A stretch of 64,000 nt of DNA from Pseudoramibacter fermentans. Its GTDB lineage: Bacteria; Bacillota; Clostridia; Eubacteriales; Eubacteriaceae. The notes under the pieces are model-generated. The model searched no databases. It saw only the letters and a list, made by a program, of their open reading frames with translations, and had not been told where the DNA came from. The position numbers were made by a program, and so were the translations under genes. Of the stretch, positions 41,463-50,384 are shown piece after piece. Numbering within the stretch: the first letter of the stretch is position 1; each line of letters opens with the position of its first letter. The stretch is taken from NCBI GenBank assembly GCA_009493725.1, contig VOGB01000003.1, forward strand, positions 124,001-188,000. The letters are read 5' to 3'.

Positions 41463-42812
41463 ATGTATCACCATGTAGTTCCGCTTTCGGATTCAGTTTT
41501 GGCCACGGTCAAAAACGGCGCAATGCAGGATACCGTGGGGGATTTGTGGAAACACGACCGTATCCTTTTAAAAAACGGTCATGTTATTGATCCCAAAAAT
41601 AAGATTGACGATGAGCGCGACGTCTTGATTGAAGACGGCCTGATCAAAGAAGTGGCAAACGAGATTCATCCGGATGAAGGGGATCGCGTCATTGATTGCG
41701 GCGGCTTGTTAGTCGTTCCGGGATTGATCGATATGCACCTTCATTTGGGAGATTTGTTTGAAGTGTCGACGAATCCGATTTTCTGCGCAGCTGAAGATGG
41801 AGTTACTTTAGGACTTTCGCCAGGAGCTGGGAATACGTTTATGGCACCGTCTTTGTTGGGCGCAGAAGTTGACCACGGGGTGCCCATTAATTTGGGGGTC
41901 TATCTCGGTGCAGCGAATGTGTTGGGGACACAGCTTGATACAGATGAATTGATCCAGTTGTTTAAAGGTGAACTCGACGCCGACACGATGTCGTCCAAAA
42001 TGACGAGAAACAGTATTACCAATACGACTGCGGCCCTTTGCGTCGGAATCAAAGATCATATGGGCCATTTTATTATGAGCGATGAAAATATCGATAGGAT
42101 TTTTAAAATCACATCTGAAGCAAAATTGATTTACATGTCCCATACCCAAGACCCGGAACATGCGGAACGTTTGGCTTCACTGTCGAAAGGCCGTCCGCTT
42201 CACTTGGCGCACGCGACAGCGGCTGGATGCGGCACGCACATGGATCCGGCTGAAGGCATGCAGCGCGTATTAGATTTAATCGGCGGCAATATTACCGGAG
42301 AATTTGTTACGACCATGTTAAGAGCTGGAGGCGGCAGCCGAGAAGGCTTGCAAATGCCAAAGGCGGCTCAGAAACTAGCCTACGACGCACTGGAATCCGG
42401 CAAAGTCAAAATCCTCATTTCCGATGGTCAGAACCAGGCGACTATGAAAGGCTTTGGCGATACAAGGGACGATATTCCGTGTATCATCGAATTGGCTGAA
42501 GCGGGCATCTTGTCGCTCAGCGATGCCGTCGCGTGCATGACCAAAAATCCAGCTGAACTCATCGCGAAACGCACAGCCAACAATTGGTGGACGGAAAAAG
42601 TGGGCCATTTGGGCGCAGGTGCTTTGGGCAATGTGACAGTGATCGACCAGGACGATAAATTGGCGACCTATACGATCGTAAACGGACAGATCGTCTCCTT
42701 TGAAAATCGGGCGGTCAGAAGAAACTGTGGCGCTGGCGGCTGGGTTTCTAAATTTGGTATGGTCCGCAGAACTGGTGTTGGCGAAATCGCCATGTTTTCT
42801 TACGGGAAATGA
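41463..42812 (+). CDS. Dihydroorotase/hydantoinase-like amidohydrolase
   Basis: The 449-residue protein is a metal-dependent amidohydrolase of the cyclic amidase type. It has a composite beta-sandwich N-terminus (RILLKNGHVIDPKNKIDDERDVLIEDG), VVPGLIDMHLHLGD with His92 and His94, further His in YMSHTQDP and HLAHATAAGCG, and ISDGQNQATMKG in the metal Asp position. No carboxylated-lysine motif is obvious. It should hydrolyse a cyclic or N-acyl amide bond. It is followed with overlap by an M20 peptidase and then a permease, suggesting uptake and stepwise hydrolysis of one nitrogenous compound. GGAGG selects the ATG at 41463. Confidence 0.75.
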   Translation: MYHHVVPLSDSVLATVKNGAMQDTVGDLWKHDRILLKNGHVIDPKNKIDDERDVLIEDGLIKEVANEIHPDEGDRVIDCGGLLVVPGLIDMHLHLGDLFEVSTNPIFCAAEDGVTLGLSPGAGNTFMAPSLLGAEVDHGVPINLGVYLGAANVLGTQLDTDELIQLFKGELDADTMSSKMTRNSITNTTAALCVGIKDHMGHFIMSDENIDRIFKITSEAKLIYMSHTQDPEHAERLASLSKGRPLHLAHATAAGCGTHMDPAEGMQRVLDLIGGNITGEFVTTMLRAGGGSREGLQMPKAAQKLAYDALESGKVKILISDGQNQATMKGFGDTRDDIPCIIELAEAGILSLSDAVACMTKNPAELIAKRTANNWWTEKVGHLGAGALGNVTVIDQDDKLATYTIVNGQIVSFENRAVRRNCGAGGWVSKFGMVRRTGVGEIAMFSYGK

Positions 42813-43987
42813 TGATGCTAACCTATCCATCTGAAGAACAGTGCAAAACGCTTTTGCAGACGTTGGTGCGCACCAATACCTGTCAGCCGGAGGGTAATGA
42901 AGAGGCGCTGGTCGATTGGATCGTCGACCAGCTCCCGCAAGGTGTGACACATTTTAAAATCCAAAATGCCCCAAATAGAGCTTCGCTCATTATTAAACTG
43001 GAAGGGGACGAAGACGATGGCGGGATCGCTTTTGTCGGGCATTTAGATACGGTGGCGTGTTCAGAAGCGGATGGCTGGACCGATCCGCCGCACGGCGCCG
43101 TGGTTAAGGATCATACGCTTTATGGGCGCGGAGCCTGCGACATGAAGGGCGGAGACGCAGCCATGCTGCTGACGTTGAAATATTTGCTCGAAAATAAAGT
43201 GTCATTAAAGCGGCCGGTGTATTTCTGCTTTACTTCTGATGAGGAAGCTTCAGGTCTCGGCATCCAGTCGGTTTTATCCAGCGGTTACCTCAACGCGGTT
43301 GAGGCGATGATCGTCTGCGAGCCTTCCCGCGAGCAGATCAGCAATAGCGAAAAAGGCGCCCTTTGGATACGTGTCGCCATCGACGGGGTATCCGCACACG
43401 CGTCCCGTCCGACGCTGGGTATTAATGCAGTAGAATACGCATCGATTTTAAGTCAAAGGATTAAAGCAAAAGTAGAGGCGAAACCGGTTCATCCGATTCT
43501 TGGACCGGCGACAGCGGCAGTGACCAAGATCTCCGGCGGCAGTATGACCAATATCATTCCGGCTCACGCCGAATTTGAAATGGACATTCGGACAAATCCA
43601 GATACGTCATCCGAAGATTTGGAAAGAGAAATCGATGAGAGCATCGACCAGCTTTTGGAAGAAGCCGCCCAATCGTCAGCCAGTCAAGGGCAGCTTAGAA
43701 TTACTAAAGCCGTCATCAATAATCGTCCGGCCATCGAAACCGACAAAGACCATTCGCTCATTCAAACACTAAAAACCATTGGAGAAAAAATGGGAATTGA
43801 TGCAGGTGAAAGAGGACATTTCTTTTATACCGATGCGTCTCAATTTATCCCGCAGACACATATCCCCTTTGCGATTGCAGGCCCCGGTGACGACGCCCTC
43901 GCGCATTGCGTCAATGAATCCATTGATTTAAGAAGTGTCCAGCGATTCACAAAACTATACATACATTACATCATGCAAACGAACTAA
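42809..43987 (+). CDS. M20-family metallopeptidase/deacylase (ArgE/DapE type)
   Basis: The 392-residue protein has the M20 di-zinc core: FVGHLDTVA (ligand His and catalytic Asp), GRGACDMKGGDA with the bridging Asp, FTSDEEASG with the catalytic Glu and metal Glu, CEPS, and a late AHCVNES with the final His. The dimerisation lid domain (about 185-300) is present, including VSAHASRP. It should hydrolyse an N-acyl amino acid, dipeptide or carbamoyl-amino acid. Three consecutive ATG codons begin the gene; the first overlaps the upstream stop. Context suggests it processes the amidohydrolase product. Confidence 0.8.
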   Translation: MMMLTYPSEEQCKTLLQTLVRTNTCQPEGNEEALVDWIVDQLPQGVTHFKIQNAPNRASLIIKLEGDEDDGGIAFVGHLDTVACSEADGWTDPPHGAVVKDHTLYGRGACDMKGGDAAMLLTLKYLLENKVSLKRPVYFCFTSDEEASGLGIQSVLSSGYLNAVEAMIVCEPSREQISNSEKGALWIRVAIDGVSAHASRPTLGINAVEYASILSQRIKAKVEAKPVHPILGPATAAVTKISGGSMTNIIPAHAEFEMDIRTNPDTSSEDLEREIDESIDQLLEEAAQSSASQGQLRITKAVINNRPAIETDKDHSLIQTLKTIGEKMGIDAGERGHFFYTDASQFIPQTHIPFAIAGPGDDALAHCVNESIDLRSVQRFTKLYIHYIMQTN

Positions 43988-43998
43988 AAGGACTCATT

Positions 43999-45177
43999 AT
44001 GAAAAAATCTGAAACAAGAAAATTTGGCTCGGTTTTAGGACTGGTAATCAGTCTTGCGATTGGGTTTGGCCTGTATTTCGCTTTAAAAGCAGTTGAAGGG
44101 ACTAACGCAATTTTCAATTACACTAACATCATTGATGGCATCACGCATTCAGTGCCCAAACAAGTGGCCTGGTTCTTTATGAACTTTACCGAAGCGCAGT
44201 TTTACGCCAGCTTATTTGCGGGTATTGGCCTGATTGTGGGGGGCTTTGTGGCTTGGCAGCTGGCCAAAAACAATGCAAAGTGCAAGGGTTTTGAAATTTG
44301 CTACGGCAGCGCTTCGCTCTTTCCATGGGTCTTTGCGTCGCAGGCCATTTCACTGTGTTTGGCCATTTTTGTATTTCGTTACATCAATCTGTTCAGCAGC
44401 CCATCTGTCACCTGGATTGCCACCTTCATTTCCGTCGTTGGGGCGCCTCCGGCCGTCATGCTGCTTTACGGTCCGAGTGTGCCAGCACTCATAACTTCAT
44501 CTGTTTTAGGCGGTCTGCTTTGTCCGCCTGTGGCGACGTGGATCAGTGCTTATATTGTGAGTCCCTGGAAACTGCCAGGAGTGGTTGCCAATGTCACCAC
44601 CATGGCCATTACAGGGCTTGTCATTTGTATGATTTGTAAAGCCCTGCCCTGGGTGACAGCACAGCCGGTCCAATCCTACCATCATGATGCAGATGAAGCT
44701 GAAAACGTCTATACCGCCACGTGGTTTATAAGACGTGTTCTCGCTGAATTTTCAGAAGCTCCTTTTTACGGCAATGAAGTGGCTTCGCTTTTCCTCCTGA
44801 TTGGTTTAATTGTGGGCGAAATCGTCTGTGGGAAACATGGCGCCTATGGCAGCGGCCAAATTCCAGCAATTTTGTTAAGCCAGTTTATCGGCGCGGCAGT
44901 CGGCATCTTTTTGTATTCAAGTAAATTTGAGAATGGAGGATGGTACGCGACTTACGTACCGGTTGTGAGTGTCGGCCCGGCCTGCGTGTTAATGTTTGGA
45001 GCCAATATTCCGGTTGCGGCTTTTGCGGGTGCCCTTGGTGGCATTCTTGGAGGACCGGTTGCGGAATATTTTGCGGGGAAACTGCCGGACGGCGTACACG
45101 TGACCGTTGCCAACGTTACATCTATGGCGATTTGTACCACGATTGTGGCTACGATCATGAAGGTGCTTCCTTTTTAG
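43999..45177 (+). CDS. Internally duplicated membrane protein, putative permease of unknown family
   Basis: I do not recognise the family. The 392-residue protein has about ten membrane helices and a clear internal repeat: EAQFYASLFAGIGLIVGG in the first half matches EAPFYGNEVASLFLLIGLIVGE in the second, and LLYGPSVPALITSSVLGGLL...VVANVTTMAI matches LMFGANIPVAAFAGALGGIL...TVANVTSMAI. A His/Asp-rich cytoplasmic link (about 225-240) joins the halves. Such duplication is usual for secondary transporters. Position eleven bases after the M20 gene suggests import of the operon's substrate. AAGGAC precedes the ATG. Confidence 0.65.
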   Translation: MKKSETRKFGSVLGLVISLAIGFGLYFALKAVEGTNAIFNYTNIIDGITHSVPKQVAWFFMNFTEAQFYASLFAGIGLIVGGFVAWQLAKNNAKCKGFEICYGSASLFPWVFASQAISLCLAIFVFRYINLFSSPSVTWIATFISVVGAPPAVMLLYGPSVPALITSSVLGGLLCPPVATWISAYIVSPWKLPGVVANVTTMAITGLVICMICKALPWVTAQPVQSYHHDADEAENVYTATWFIRRVLAEFSEAPFYGNEVASLFLLIGLIVGEIVCGKHGAYGSGQIPAILLSQFIGAAVGIFLYSSKFENGGWYATYVPVVSVGPACVLMFGANIPVAAFAGALGGILGGPVAEYFAGKLPDGVHVTVANVTSMAICTTIVATIMKVLPF

Positions 45178-45197
45178 CTAGACTCCACACTGGAATC

Positions 45198-45236
45198 AAG
45201 CCTACCTTTCAAAATAGTGAGAGGTAGGTTTTTTTA
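45198..45236 (+). terminator. Terminator of the amidohydrolase operon
   Basis: CCTACCT pairs with AGGTAGG around a 14-base loop and is followed by seven T. The 323-bp gap to the next gene otherwise holds only the promoter at 45373. Confidence 0.8.
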
Positions 45237-45372
45237 CTTTTAAAGACTTTTCTTTTTTTGTCTTTTTGTTTGGCGTTCAGAGAGCAGGCGTATCACGGCA
45301 ATCAGAGTAAAACAATCATAATCGGAAAAGTTACTCTTTTATTCCAATTTACATTTATGCATACAGATGTCG

Positions 45373-45401
45373 TTGACAGGTTTGTTTAAATTTTTTAAAA
45401 T
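45373..45401 (+). promoter_or_regulatory. Strong sigma-A-type promoter of the pilus-like operon
   Basis: TTGACA at 45373-45378, exactly 17 bp, then TAAAAT at 45396-45401. It is the best vegetative promoter in the window and lies 100 bases before the transglutaminase lipoprotein gene. Confidence 0.8.
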
Positions 45402-45500
45402 AAAAAAGAAAACCGTTTAATGTAGAAGGCGGAGGAAACGATCACTGCGGGGCGCGGCGGGCGTGACCGCGCGGGTCAAATCAGATGAGGTTGGTGAACA

Positions 45501-46397
45501 ATGGGCAGAATAGGCAGAGGCGCCGTCCTTTTGGCGCTGATCCTCATCCTCGTGTCCGGCTGTGCCCTGGGCCGGGGAGGCGGCCGGAAAACCGTCGACA
45601 AGGCGGAAATGCCGGAGGCGCCGGGGACACAGGTATACACAGGAACGGACGCGGCGATCGACGCGTCCAACGCCGCCAAGGGGTATGTCATGGTCCGCTA
45701 CACCGGCAGCGCCGACAAGGTGCAGGTGCAGGTGACCGGCCCAAAGGGCACCCGCACCCCTTATCCCTTTGAAAAAGGCAGCTACCACGCAGTGCCCCTC
45801 TCCGAAGGGGACGGCAGCTACACGATCGTCGTGTACGCCCACGTGTCGGGCACCAGCTACGCGGTCGCCCTGTCCCAGCGCATCGACGTGAAGCTCACCG
45901 ACGAATTCGGGCCCTTCCTTTACCCGAATCAGTACGTGGCCTACACCAACAATTCGGCCTGCACCGCCTACGCGAAAAAGCTGTCGGACCGTTCGGACGA
46001 CGACCTGGACTACATCACCCGGGTCTTCAACTACGTCACAGGCCACATCACCTACGACAACGACTTGGCGGCGCACATTCCGGTCAACTACCTGCCGGAC
46101 CCGGACAAGACCATGTCCTCTGGCAAGGGCATCTGCCTGGACTACGCGGCGCTGATGACGGCGATGCTGCGGGCCCAGGGCATTCCGACGAAATTAGAGG
46201 TCGGGTACAACGAGACGGTCTACCACGCGTGGATCTCGGTCTACCTGAAGGAAAAGGGCTGGGTGGACGGCATCATCCAGTTTGACGGCAAGAACTGGAC
46301 GCTGGTGGATCCGACCCTGGCGGCGGAAAGCAGCAAAAAGAAGGCCGGCGCCTACATGAAGGACCGCAGCCATTACACCGCGATGTATCAGTATTGA
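45501..46397 (+). CDS. Transglutaminase-like lipoprotein
   Basis: The 298-residue protein has a lipoprotein signal ending LVSGC (Cys21) and a C-terminal transglutaminase-like domain with Cys212 (GKGICLDYA), His242 (YHAWISVYL) and Asp270 (TLVDPT) as the catalytic triad. The region between (about 45-140) looks like a beta-sandwich. In bacteria such domains act as extracellular proteases, amidases or cross-linkers. It is the first gene of the pilus-like operon, so it may process or cross-link the pilins at the membrane surface (inference). Start by GAGG-type ribosome site before the ATG. Confidence 0.8.
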   Translation: MGRIGRGAVLLALILILVSGCALGRGGGRKTVDKAEMPEAPGTQVYTGTDAAIDASNAAKGYVMVRYTGSADKVQVQVTGPKGTRTPYPFEKGSYHAVPLSEGDGSYTIVVYAHVSGTSYAVALSQRIDVKLTDEFGPFLYPNQYVAYTNNSACTAYAKKLSDRSDDDLDYITRVFNYVTGHITYDNDLAAHIPVNYLPDPDKTMSSGKGICLDYAALMTAMLRAQGIPTKLEVGYNETVYHAWISVYLKEKGWVDGIIQFDGKNWTLVDPTLAAESSKKKAGAYMKDRSHYTAMYQY

Positions 46398-46426
46398 ACC
46401 GGCGGAGGCCGGAAGGAGGCACAACC

Positions 46427-47485
46427 GTGGCGGAGGAGAGAAAAACAACCATTAAGCAGCTGGCAGTCGACGAACTGGCGGCCTTTGCGGGGCAGCTGTT
46501 GCTGGTCATCCATTCGGGACTGCCGGTGCTGGACGGCCTCGAAATTATGCGGGACGACGCGGACAATCCCGAGGAGGCGGCCATTCTCGATATGATGCTG
46601 GCGGCCTACCGCGAGACGGACAGCCTGAGCCAGGCCATGACCGCCGCGGGCGTGTTCCCGCCCTACATGATCGGCATGGTGCACACCGGAGAGGTGACCG
46701 GGAATCTCGACCGGATCATGGCCCGGCTGGAGCGCCATTACCAGCGAGAAGGCAGCCTGCGCACCAGCGTCGCGCAGGCGGTGGTCTACCCGGTGATCCT
46801 GTCGGTCATGGTCACGGCAGTCATTTTGATCCTGGTGATGCAGGTGATGCCGATGTTCGATCAGGTGTTCAAGGAGCTGGGCACCCAGATGACCGGCCTG
46901 CCCCTGGTGCTGGCCCGGATCGGCACCGCCCTCAGCGGCGCGGGTCTGGTGCTGGTCGCCGCCGTGCTGGCGCTGGCGGTGATTCTGCTGGCGGCGGCAA
47001 AAACCGACGGCGGCTCGGATTGGCTTCAGGCCCTGGGGCGTAGGCTGCCGGGGATGAAGGCCATCCGCCATGCCGAAGCCGCCAGCCGTTTAGCCGCCCA
47101 CATGAGCCTGGTATTGGCCAGCGGGCTGACAGCGGAAGAAGGGCTGGATATGGCGGAGACGATCAGCGGCGATCCCGATTTTGCGCGGGCGCTGGCGGAC
47201 TGCCGCGGGCGGATGCGCGGGGGTGCAGACTTTTCGGCGGCTCTTAAACAGAGCGGCATGTTCTCTGGGATGGACGCCCAGCTGATCGAAATGGGCAGTC
47301 GGACGGGCACAATGGACGAAGCGCTGGCCAAGGTGGCCGATCTGCTTCAGCAGGAGCTCGACGCCCGGATCGACACCCGGCTCGCGCGGCTGGAACCGGC
47401 CCTGGTCATCATCATGTCGGTGATCGTCGGCGGCCTGCTGCTGTCGGTGATGGTGCCGCTGATGCGCATCATGTCGGCGCTGTAG
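46427..47485 (+). CDS. PilC/GspF-type inner-membrane platform protein
   Basis: The 352-residue protein has two GspF domains, each a helical bundle followed by hydrophobic segments: FAGQLLLVIHSGLPVLDGLEIM...GMVHTGEVTGNLD...AVVYPVILSVMV, and AAHMSLVLASGLTAEEGLDMA...EMGSRTGTMDEALAKVAD...ARLEPALVIIMSVIVGGLLL. This is the membrane platform of type IV pili, type II secretion and Com systems, on which the ATPase acts. AAGGAGG selects the GTG at 46427. Encoded between the lipoprotein and pilin-like genes. Confidence 0.9.
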   Translation: MAEERKTTIKQLAVDELAAFAGQLLLVIHSGLPVLDGLEIMRDDADNPEEAAILDMMLAAYRETDSLSQAMTAAGVFPPYMIGMVHTGEVTGNLDRIMARLERHYQREGSLRTSVAQAVVYPVILSVMVTAVILILVMQVMPMFDQVFKELGTQMTGLPLVLARIGTALSGAGLVLVAAVLALAVILLAAAKTDGGSDWLQALGRRLPGMKAIRHAEAASRLAAHMSLVLASGLTAEEGLDMAETISGDPDFARALADCRGRMRGGADFSAALKQSGMFSGMDAQLIEMGSRTGTMDEALAKVADLLQQELDARIDTRLARLEPALVIIMSVIVGGLLLSVMVPLMRIMSAL

Positions 47486-47512
47486 GCCGCAGATGGAACA
47501 GGAGAAAAGCCA

Positions 47513-47860
47513 ATGAAGCGATTCACCCGAACAGCGGCGAAGCGTCGGCCCGCAGGGACAGCACTGGGCGCCGCGGTGCTGTGTGTCTGCGCGGTGCTGG
47601 CGCTGTTTCTTTACGGGATGAACCGGGTGAACCGCGGCAGCGTTGTGCGCCAGCAGGAAGCCCTTGAGGACGCGGTCAACCGGGACATCACGCTGTGCTA
47701 CGCTTGGGAAGGGCATTACCCGAAAAGTGTGAAGTATTTGGAAGACCATTACGGCCTGACCTACGACAAGCAGACCTTCGCGGTGAAGGTCCAGCTGCGG
47801 GGCGCGAACATCCGCCCCTACGTCGTGGTCATTCGAAGGGACGGATCGGAGGGCACATGA
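47513..47860 (+). CDS. Small membrane-anchored pilin-like protein
   Basis: The 115-residue protein has a basic N-terminus, one membrane helix (about 17-36) and an extracytoplasmic domain of about 80 residues with YGLTYDKQTFAVKVQLRG. It lacks a clear prepilin cleavage motif, but its size, topology and position between the platform and other pilin-like genes suggest a minor component of the apparatus. The AGGAG ribosome site is good. The next gene starts inside its stop codon. Confidence 0.65.
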   Translation: MKRFTRTAAKRRPAGTALGAAVLCVCAVLALFLYGMNRVNRGSVVRQQEALEDAVNRDITLCYAWEGHYPKSVKYLEDHYGLTYDKQTFAVKVQLRGANIRPYVVVIRRDGSEGT

Positions 47861-48315
47861 AAAAGCGGACATTCAGCGTCAACGTGATCCTGCCGATTTT
47901 ATTGTTCGGCGCCTTCGCGCTCCTCGCGATGGGAGTGGCCGTCCGCTCGGTGCGCGCCTACAAGCAGGAGGAAGCGGCGGCCAAGGAGAATGAATCCGCG
48001 CGGGTCATCTCCGCCTACATCCGCCAGAAGGTGCGCCAGGCCGACCCCGGCACGGTGGCCATCGGCCAGATCGGCCGCCGGCAGGCCCTGGTCATCGCCC
48101 AGACGGACGGCAGCTGGACGACGTACATTTATCAGTACCGCGGCCAGCTGATGGAACAGGCGGTACAGCCCGGCGCGGCGGCAGCCCCTGAGGGCGGCAC
48201 GGCCATCGCCGAGGCGAAGACCTTCAAGTTAAAATGGGTGAGCCCCGGCCTGCTGCAGGTGACGAGCGCGGCGCTGGGCGGCCGGTCGGAAACGGCGGTG
48301 ATCGCGGTGTACTGA
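47857..48315 (+). CDS. DUF4860-like minor pseudopilin
   Basis: The 152-residue protein begins MKKRTFSVNVILPILLFGAFALLAMGVAV and continues with AYKQEEAAAKENESARVISAYIRQKVRQAD, a layout I recall from DUF4860 proteins in Clostridial pilus/Com clusters. One N-terminal helix anchors a small beta-rich domain. The ATG overlaps the previous stop by four bases. A longer ORF in the same frame that starts at 47695 only extends back over the preceding gene. Confidence 0.65.
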   Translation: MKKRTFSVNVILPILLFGAFALLAMGVAVRSVRAYKQEEAAAKENESARVISAYIRQKVRQADPGTVAIGQIGRRQALVIAQTDGSWTTYIYQYRGQLMEQAVQPGAAAAPEGGTAIAEAKTFKLKWVSPGLLQVTSAALGGRSETAVIAVY

Positions 48316-48346
48316 GCCGCGGGTGAAGAAAAAAGCGAGGAAGACA

Positions 48347-48814
48347 ATGGACAGCCTGGAAATCCGAAGGGGCCGGCGCAGCTGGGGCCCGCTGCTGATG
48401 GAGCTTTTGATGGCGGTGCTGATTTTCGCGCTGGTCAGCGCGGCGGCGGTGATGGGCTTTACCAAGGCCAGGGCCCTGAGCACAGAGGCCTCCCGGGTGT
48501 CCTGGGCGGCGGACCGGGCCGGCGACATCAGCGCGGTGTTCAGCCGCGCCGATTCGGTGCAGGGCTTTGCCGACAGCCTGATCCAGGCTTACCCGAAGAC
48601 GGCCGCGGCGGCCGACAGCAAGGGCCGGACCGTGCTGACTCAGGCTTACACGGCGGCGCTCGCGCCCACCGCTCAGATGAAAAAGGCGGCGGTGACCGTG
48701 ACCGTCACGGTCTGGACGAAAGACGGTACGATGTACGGAGCCATCGTAATCCGAGATCGGCAGCGGCACACCAAATTGTACCGCCTGTCGTGCCGACGGT
48801 ACATCGGCGGCTGA
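48347..48814 (+). CDS. Type IV prepilin-like protein
   Basis: The 155-residue protein has a short basic leader and then GPLLMELLMAVLIFALVSAAAVMGF. The Gly before PLLME and the Glu at +5 resemble a type IV prepilin processing site, and a hydrophobic N-terminal helix follows. The rest could be the globular head. GAGGAAG at 48336-48342 selects the ATG at 48347 over an in-frame GTG at 48323. It is the best pilin candidate of the operon, although no prepilin peptidase gene lies in the window. Confidence 0.7.
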   Translation: MDSLEIRRGRRSWGPLLMELLMAVLIFALVSAAAVMGFTKARALSTEASRVSWAADRAGDISAVFSRADSVQGFADSLIQAYPKTAAAADSKGRTVLTQAYTAALAPTAQMKKAAVTVTVTVWTKDGTMYGAIVIRDRQRHTKLYRLSCRRYIGG

Positions 48815-48841
48815 CGGTGGTAAACTAGAAAAGGGAACGCG

Positions 48842-49273
48842 ATGATTGAGTTAAAGGCAAGGGGGCAGGCGGCCCCGCCCGCGCGGCGGCAGGTGATGCC
48901 CATCGGCATCCCGCTGCTGCTGGCGGTTTTCGTCGCGGTGTGTCTGATCGTCCTCAGCACCTACGCCTACGTGACGGCTGAGGCGGACCGCAGCAGGGCG
49001 GCGGATCACGCGCACCGGCAGACGGCCGTTCAAAACGCGGTGAATTTGGCGGAGCAGGCCTGTGCGGGATTGGACGACGGCAGGGCGCTGCCGGACGGCG
49101 CTGATTGGGACGCGCAGACCGGCGAGCTCACGGTTGCGGTGAAGACCGGCGGGGTGCTGAAGGCCGGTGTCCGCGACAGCGGCGGCCGGCACCGCATCGT
49201 CTGGATAAAGACGGTGCCGGAAAATAGCGGCACCCAGGACGAGCAGACGGTATCCGGCTGGGAACAGCATTAA
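48842..49273 (+). CDS. Small membrane-anchored pilus-operon protein
   Basis: The 143-residue protein has an Arg/Pro-rich N-terminus, one membrane helix (about 19-41), and an extracytoplasmic domain with a predicted initial helix (RAADHAHRQTAVQNAVNLAEQAC) and beta-rich end. The pattern of long N-terminal helix then strands is pilin-like. No family is recognised. It lies between the prepilin-like gene and the ATPase gene. Confidence 0.65.
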   Translation: MIELKARGQAAPPARRQVMPIGIPLLLAVFVAVCLIVLSTYAYVTAEADRSRAADHAHRQTAVQNAVNLAEQACAGLDDGRALPDGADWDAQTGELTVAVKTGGVLKAGVRDSGGRHRIVWIKTVPENSGTQDEQTVSGWEQH

Positions 49274-49303
49274 TGGGCTTACGGACGGAAGGAGGAAGGT
49301 GAC

Positions 49304-50371
49304 ATGGCAGTCGACATCAGACAGATTTTAGAGCGCGCAGTGGCGGCGGGCGCCTCGGACGTATTTGTCGTCGCCGGCATGGCGGCGGCCCTGCGGGTCA
49401 ACGGCGAAATTGAGACGATGGATACTGGCCGGCTGATGCCGGCGGATACGGCCCGGCTGACGGCGGAGATTTACCATCTGGCCGGGGACCGGCCGATGGC
49501 GGCCTACGAGGCGTCGGGCGACGACGATTTTTCCTTCGCGCTGCCGGGCGTGTCCCGCTTTCGGGTCAGTGCCTACCGTCAGCGGGGCACCTGCGCGGCG
49601 GTGATCCGAATGATTCCCTTCACCCTGCCGGATCCCAAGGCCCTCGGCATCCCGGACGCCATCGTCGAGCTGGGCGACGCCCGGGACGGCATGATGCTGG
49701 TGACCGGGCCGGCGGGCAGCGGCAAATCCACGACCCTGGCCTGCATCATCGACCGCATCAACACTCGGCGCAGCGCCAACATCATCACCCTCGAGGATCC
49801 GATCGAATACCTCCACCGGCACAAAAAGTCCATCGTCAGCCAGCGGGAGATGGCCGAGGATTCCGAGAACTACGTCACGGCCCTTCGGGCGACGCTGCGC
49901 CAGAGCCCGGACGTCATTCTCCTCGGAGAGATGCGGGATTTCGAGACAATTTCCGTCGCGATGACCGCCGCGGAGACCGGCCATTTCCTGCTTTCCACGC
50001 TGCACACCGTCGGCGCCGCCAACACGATCAACCGGATCATCGACGTGTTCCCGGCCAACCAGCAGCGCCAGGTGGCGGTGCAGCTGTCGATGGTGCTCAA
50101 CGCGGTGGTATCTCAGCAGCTGGTGCCCACGGTGGACGGCACGGTCGTCCCGGTATTTGAAATGATGCGGGTCACACCAGCCATCAAGAACATGATTCGA
50201 GAAAACAAAATCGCGCAGATCGGCGCCGCCATCCAGAGCGGACGGGAAAGCGGCGGCTTGACCAATGACGGCGGGCTGTTCGACCTCGCGAAGGCGGGGC
50301 GCATCACCGCGGAAACCGCCGTGCAGTACGCCACCGACGCCCAGACCATGCGGCGGCTGGGAATAGCGTAG
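49304..50371 (+). CDS. PilT-like secretion/retraction ATPase
   Basis: The 355-residue hexameric ATPase has the PilT length and motifs: N-terminal PAS-like ASDVFVVAGMAAALRVNGEI, Walker A GPAGSGKST (135-143), the Asp box LEDPIEYLH, Walker B VILLGEMRD, and the His box STLHT. PilT enzymes drive pilus retraction. This is the only pilus ATPase in the window; no PilB-type extension ATPase accompanies it, so it may power both directions or work with an ATPase encoded elsewhere. GGAGGAAGG precedes the ATG. Confidence 0.85.
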   Translation: MAVDIRQILERAVAAGASDVFVVAGMAAALRVNGEIETMDTGRLMPADTARLTAEIYHLAGDRPMAAYEASGDDDFSFALPGVSRFRVSAYRQRGTCAAVIRMIPFTLPDPKALGIPDAIVELGDARDGMMLVTGPAGSGKSTTLACIIDRINTRRSANIITLEDPIEYLHRHKKSIVSQREMAEDSENYVTALRATLRQSPDVILLGEMRDFETISVAMTAAETGHFLLSTLHTVGAANTINRIIDVFPANQQRQVAVQLSMVLNAVVSQQLVPTVDGTVVPVFEMMRVTPAIKNMIRENKIAQIGAAIQSGRESGGLTNDGGLFDLAKAGRITAETAVQYATDAQTMRRLGIA

Positions 50372-50384
50372 AAAGGAGATCAAT

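Noticed and set aside
47695..48315. 206-codon ORF including the DUF4860-like protein
   Set aside because: Its first 54 codons overlap the preceding gene in another frame. The ATG at 47857, overlapping that gene's stop, is the better start.
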